Positions 61,245 to 64,000 of a stretch of DNA of 64,000 nt are shown piece after piece (position 1 is the stretch's first letter; each line of letters starts with the position of its first letter). The stretch comes from Hydrogenophaga taeniospiralis (GTDB lineage: Bacteria; Pseudomonadota; Gammaproteobacteria; Burkholderiales; Burkholderiaceae_C): positions 5,211,672 to 5,275,671 of the forward strand of contig NZ_JAHBAG010000001.1 in NCBI RefSeq assembly GCF_020510445.1, in the 5' to 3' direction. Below the pieces are notes generated by a model. The model searched no databases. It had not been told where the DNA came from and saw nothing but the letters and a program-made list of their open reading frames with translations. A program made the translations under genes and the position numbers.

Positions 61245-62278
61245 ATCACCCCGCACAACTGAACGCCGGCCCCGTGGCCGGTCTGCCGCCGGCGCGCCAG
61301 GCGCAGCACGGAGGCCCCGGCAAACCGGGCGGCAACCGGCTCACCAGCATGCGCGAGATGGGCCTGCTGGCCATCATCGCGGTGCTGTGCGTGGGCATGA
61401 GCTTCGCCTCGCCCTATTTCCTCACCTGGGACAACATCCGGGCCATGCTGCTCTCGTTCTCCATCGAGGGCATCGTGGTGGTGGGCATGACGATCCTGCT
61501 GATCGTGGGCGGCATCGACCTCTCGGTGGGCTCGGTGGTGTGTTTTGCCATGGTGGTCACGGGCAAGCTGTTCCTCATGGGGCTGGACCCGTGGAGCGCC
61601 GGGCTCATCGCCATCGCGGCCAGCGCACTGATCGGGGCCATGATCGGCGGCTGCGTCACGCGCATCGGTCTCAACCACTTCATCGCCTCGCTGGCCTTCA
61701 TGGTCATCGTGCGCGGCCTGAGCCTGGCGCTCACCCAGGGCACACCGCAGTCGCTGTTCTCGCTGCCGGCCTCGTTCAAGTTCATCGGCCAGGGCACGGT
61801 GTTCGGCATGCCGGCCGTGATCCTCATCTTCCTGTTCATCGTGGTGGTGAGCGACTTCGTGCTGCGCCGCGCCACCGTGATGCGCCGCGTGTTCTACACC
61901 GGCAGCAACGAGAAGGCGGCGCTGTACTCGGGCATCCGCGTGGGCCGCGTGAAGTTCTGGGTCACGGTGCTGTGCGCGGCGTCGGCCGGCCTGGCCGGCG
62001 TGATCTACACCGCGCGCTTTGGCGCGGCCACGCCCACCTTCGGCATCGGCATGGAGCTCAACGTGATCGCCGCGGCCGTGATCGGCGGCGCCAGCCTCAA
62101 AGGCGGCTCGGGCACGGTGCTGGGCGCCGTGCTGGGGCTGGCGCTGCTCTCGGTGGTGACCAGCTCGCTGATCCTGCTGGACGTATCGCCGTATTGGCAG
62201 GACGTGATCAAGGGCCTGATCCTGCTCGCGGCCGTGACCATCGACCACCTCATGAACACCCGAAAGACCAAACGATGA
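61241..62278 (+). CDS. Sugar ABC transporter permease (RbsC type)
   Basis: The 345-residue permease has about ten hydrophobic segments. The CUT2 motif MTILLIVGGIDLSVGSVVCFAMVVTG and the loop TGSNEKAALYSGIRVGRVKFWVTVLCAASAGLAGVIY (read in parts), followed by NVIAAAVIGGASLKGGSGTVLGAVLGL, identify the family. The N-terminal 35 residues are Pro/Gly-rich and cytoplasmic. It overlaps the ATPase gene and the aldo-keto reductase gene by ATGA. One permease gene suggests a homodimeric channel. Confidence 0.92.
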   Translation: MNHPAQLNAGPVAGLPPARQAQHGGPGKPGGNRLTSMREMGLLAIIAVLCVGMSFASPYFLTWDNIRAMLLSFSIEGIVVVGMTILLIVGGIDLSVGSVVCFAMVVTGKLFLMGLDPWSAGLIAIAASALIGAMIGGCVTRIGLNHFIASLAFMVIVRGLSLALTQGTPQSLFSLPASFKFIGQGTVFGMPAVILIFLFIVVVSDFVLRRATVMRRVFYTGSNEKAALYSGIRVGRVKFWVTVLCAASAGLAGVIYTARFGAATPTFGIGMELNVIAAAVIGGASLKGGSGTVLGAVLGLALLSVVTSSLILLDVSPYWQDVIKGLILLAAVTIDHLMNTRKTKR

Positions 62279-63279
62279 ATGCCGTGTTGAGCGCAGAGAT
62301 GAAGACCACCACCCTGGGCCCCTCGGGCATCACCTGCTCGGCCATCGGCCTGGGCACCTGGGCCATGGGCGGCTGGATGTGGGGCGGCCAGGACAGCGCC
62401 GGGGCCACCGAGGCCATCCACGCCTCGCTGGATGCCGGCGTGACGCTGATCGACACCGCACCGGCCTACGGCCTGGGCGCCTCCGAGCGCATCGTGGGTG
62501 CAGCGCTCAAGGGCCGCCGCCACGAGGCTGTGATCGCCACCAAGTGCGGCTTGGTGTGGCACACGCAAAAGGGCACGCACTTCTTCGACGAAGACGGCCA
62601 CCCCGTGTACCGCCACCTGGGCCGCGAGTCGATCTTCCACGAGGCGGAGGAGAGCCTGAAACGGCTGCAGACCGATTACATCGACCTCTACATCACGCAC
62701 TGGCAGGACAGCACGACACCGGTCGAAGAGACCATGGACGCCCTGCTCGCGCTCAAGCGGCAGGGCAAGATCCGCGCCATCGGCGTGAGTAATGTGGACC
62801 CCGAGACGCTGGCCGAGTACCTGCGTCATGGCCCGGTGGACGCGGCCCAGGAGCGCTACAGCCTGATCGACCGAGAGATCGAGCAGACGCTGCTGCCCCT
62901 GTGCCAACGGCACAACGTGGCCGTGCTCGGCTATTCCTCGCTGGCGCTGGGCCTGCTCGCGGGCCCCATCGACCCCGCTCGCGAGTTCACGGGCGACGAC
63001 CAGCGGGCCAGCAACCCGCGCTTCAGCGCGGCCAACCGCGCCAGGCTCAAGGCCTTCTTCGACGAACTGGAACCGGTGCGCCAGCCACTCGGCTGCTCCT
63101 TCGGCCAGCTGATGATCGCCTGGACGCTGGCGCGCGGCAGCGTGTCGGTGGCGTTGTGCGGCGCACGCGTTCGCCAGCAGGCCATCGAGAACGCGGCGGC
63201 CGGCGCGCTGGACCTGCCCGAGGAAACCGTGCAGCGCATCGACGAGGCCGCGGCCCGGCACCTGCAGGCCCTGGCCTGA
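62275..63279 (+). CDS. Aldo/keto reductase
   Basis: The 334-residue TIM-barrel NADPH oxidoreductase has GLGTWAMGGWMWGG, the catalytic-tetrad region GVTLIDTAPAYGLGASERIVG (Asp and Tyr), the Lys in AVIATKCGL and the His in YIDLYITHWQD, then GKIRAIGVSN. It resembles YghZ/AKR11-12 types. In this operon it would oxidise or reduce the imported carbohydrate or an aldehyde from the aldolase. It overlaps the permease gene by four bases and is followed by the aldolase gene after 50 bases. Confidence 0.9.
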   Translation: MNAVLSAEMKTTTLGPSGITCSAIGLGTWAMGGWMWGGQDSAGATEAIHASLDAGVTLIDTAPAYGLGASERIVGAALKGRRHEAVIATKCGLVWHTQKGTHFFDEDGHPVYRHLGRESIFHEAEESLKRLQTDYIDLYITHWQDSTTPVEETMDALLALKRQGKIRAIGVSNVDPETLAEYLRHGPVDAAQERYSLIDREIEQTLLPLCQRHNVAVLGYSSLALGLLAGPIDPAREFTGDDQRASNPRFSAANRARLKAFFDELEPVRQPLGCSFGQLMIAWTLARGSVSVALCGARVRQQAIENAAAGALDLPEETVQRIDEAAARHLQALA

Positions 63280-63329
63280 GGACCCTCCCCTTTTTCATTC
63301 CCTTTTTCAAAGTCAAAGGACCTCTTCGT

Positions 63330-64000
63330 ATGTCGAAGGACAAGACCGCGCGTCTGAACCGCTTGCTGAGCAACGGGCGCTGCCTCGATATCGCGCTGGA
63401 CCATGGCGTGTGCAACGAGCCCTCGTTCCTCAACGGGCTGGAAGACATGCCCCAGGTGATGGACAAGCTGGTGGCCGCCGGCCCCGACGCGATCCAGCTG
63501 AACTATGGCCAATCGGACCTGCTGCAGGACCGCCCGGGCCGCAACAAGCCGGCGCTGGTGATGCGCATCGACATGGGCAACCCCTACAACGCCACCGCGC
63601 ACCGCGTGATGTGGGCCGTGCTGCAGAACGAGCACGACCCGGTGCTGCCGGCCGTGCAGCGCGATGCCGCCTGCGTGGTGGTCAACCTGTTCATGCTGCC
63701 CGATGAACCCGACCTGTTCCGCCAGTGCGTGCAGAACATCGCGCGCGTGCGCGCCGACTGCGACCGCTACGGCATGCCGCTGATGATCGAGCCGCTGGTG
63801 ATGCGCCCGCACAGCGCTCAGGGCGGCTACATGGTCGACGGCGACGCCGAAAAGATCGTCACCCTGGTGCGCCTGGCGCGCGAGATGGGCGCCAACATCG
63901 TGAAAGCCGACCCCACCACCGACCCCACCGACTTCCACCGCGTGGTGCAGGCCGCGCGCTGCCCGGTGCTGGTGCGCGGCGGTGGCCGCGAAGACCTGCG
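63330..64000 (+). CDS. Class I aldolase of the DhnA/LsrF/FbaB type, 3' end outside window
   Basis: The open frame runs from ATG 63330 to the window end (223 codons seen). An AAAGGA ribosome site lies at 63315-63320. The start MSKDKTARLNRLLSNGRCLD and later CLDIALDHGVCNEPSF, MIEPLVMRPHS and IVKADPTTD fit the DeoC/LacD/DhnA aldolase superfamily, with the Lys of VKADPT as the expected Schiff-base residue. In the pathway it could split a phosphorylated keto-sugar made by the kinase and the GlpD-like enzyme. The substrate is unknown. Confidence 0.85.
   Translation, partial: MSKDKTARLNRLLSNGRCLDIALDHGVCNEPSFLNGLEDMPQVMDKLVAAGPDAIQLNYGQSDLLQDRPGRNKPALVMRIDMGNPYNATAHRVMWAVLQNEHDPVLPAVQRDAACVVVNLFMLPDEPDLFRQCVQNIARVRADCDRYGMPLMIEPLVMRPHSAQGGYMVDGDAEKIVTLVRLAREMGANIVKADPTTDPTDFHRVVQAARCPVLVRGGGREDL

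Overview
The window is high-GC DNA packed with genes. The likely source is a beta-proteobacterium of the Burkholderiales, most probably a Comamonadaceae such as Hydrogenophaga or a relative. That placement is inferred from protein style, from clustered betaine catabolism genes, and from GC-rich palindromic intergenic repeats; no rRNA is present to confirm it. I see no tRNA, CRISPR array, insertion sequence or phage gene. The left edge cuts into dgcB and the right edge cuts an aldolase gene.

Layout. (1) 1-10033: glycine betaine catabolism. It holds the DgcB Fe-S protein, ETF alpha and beta, the Rieske betaine monooxygenase GbcA and its reductase GbcB, a ProV/ProW-type transporter without its binding protein, a GbdR-like AraC regulator, and a glutathione-independent formaldehyde dehydrogenase that would consume the formaldehyde made by demethylation. 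(2) 10195-15902: cell-wall precursor genes glmS and glmU, with an Lrp/AsnC regulator, a DUF2726 protein and a DUF6279 lipoprotein. (3) 16064-19885: a GntR(FCD)-controlled polar amino-acid ABC transporter. (4) 19875-27085: an anion transporter, a PKD lipoprotein, a metallo-beta-lactamase-fold hydrolase with a TetR regulator, a TfoX-like protein, a DUF2917 protein divergent from a LysR regulator, and a DMT exporter. (5) 27239-37022: 5-formyl-THF cyclo-ligase, lytic transglycosylase, a NAD(P)-binding protein, a FadL / DUF302 / CsoR-family locus, a GST, a PhzF protein, a NIPSNAP protein and the CCA-adding enzyme. (6) 37127-41202: trehalose genes otsB, GH15 and otsA. (7) 41263-49434: a zinc-ribbon membrane protein, a tandem repeat array, a two-component system, a CUT1 sugar ABC transporter and glucokinase. 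(8) 49579-54413: thioredoxin 2, a Ser/Thr kinase, DUF2905, a MidA-like methyltransferase, a pteridine-reductase-like SDR and folB. (9) 54431-64000: a divergent carbohydrate or polyol operon pair. One arm is an in-frame fusion of an FGGY kinase to a GlpD-like dehydrogenase, followed by a GntR regulator. The other arm is an RbsB/RbsA/RbsC-type importer, an aldo-keto reductase and a class I aldolase.

The most unusual items are: the 1105-codon kinase-dehydrogenase open frame with a strong internal Shine-Dalgarno; three TGT-N4-ACA sites in its control region; a perfect 31-bp palindrome over a tetR start codon; a CsoR-family repressor lacking the usual metal ligands beside a TACCC-N4-GGGTA palindrome; a GntR gene that may be leaderless, with two matching operators; and two families of palindromic intergenic repeats, one in a tandem array.
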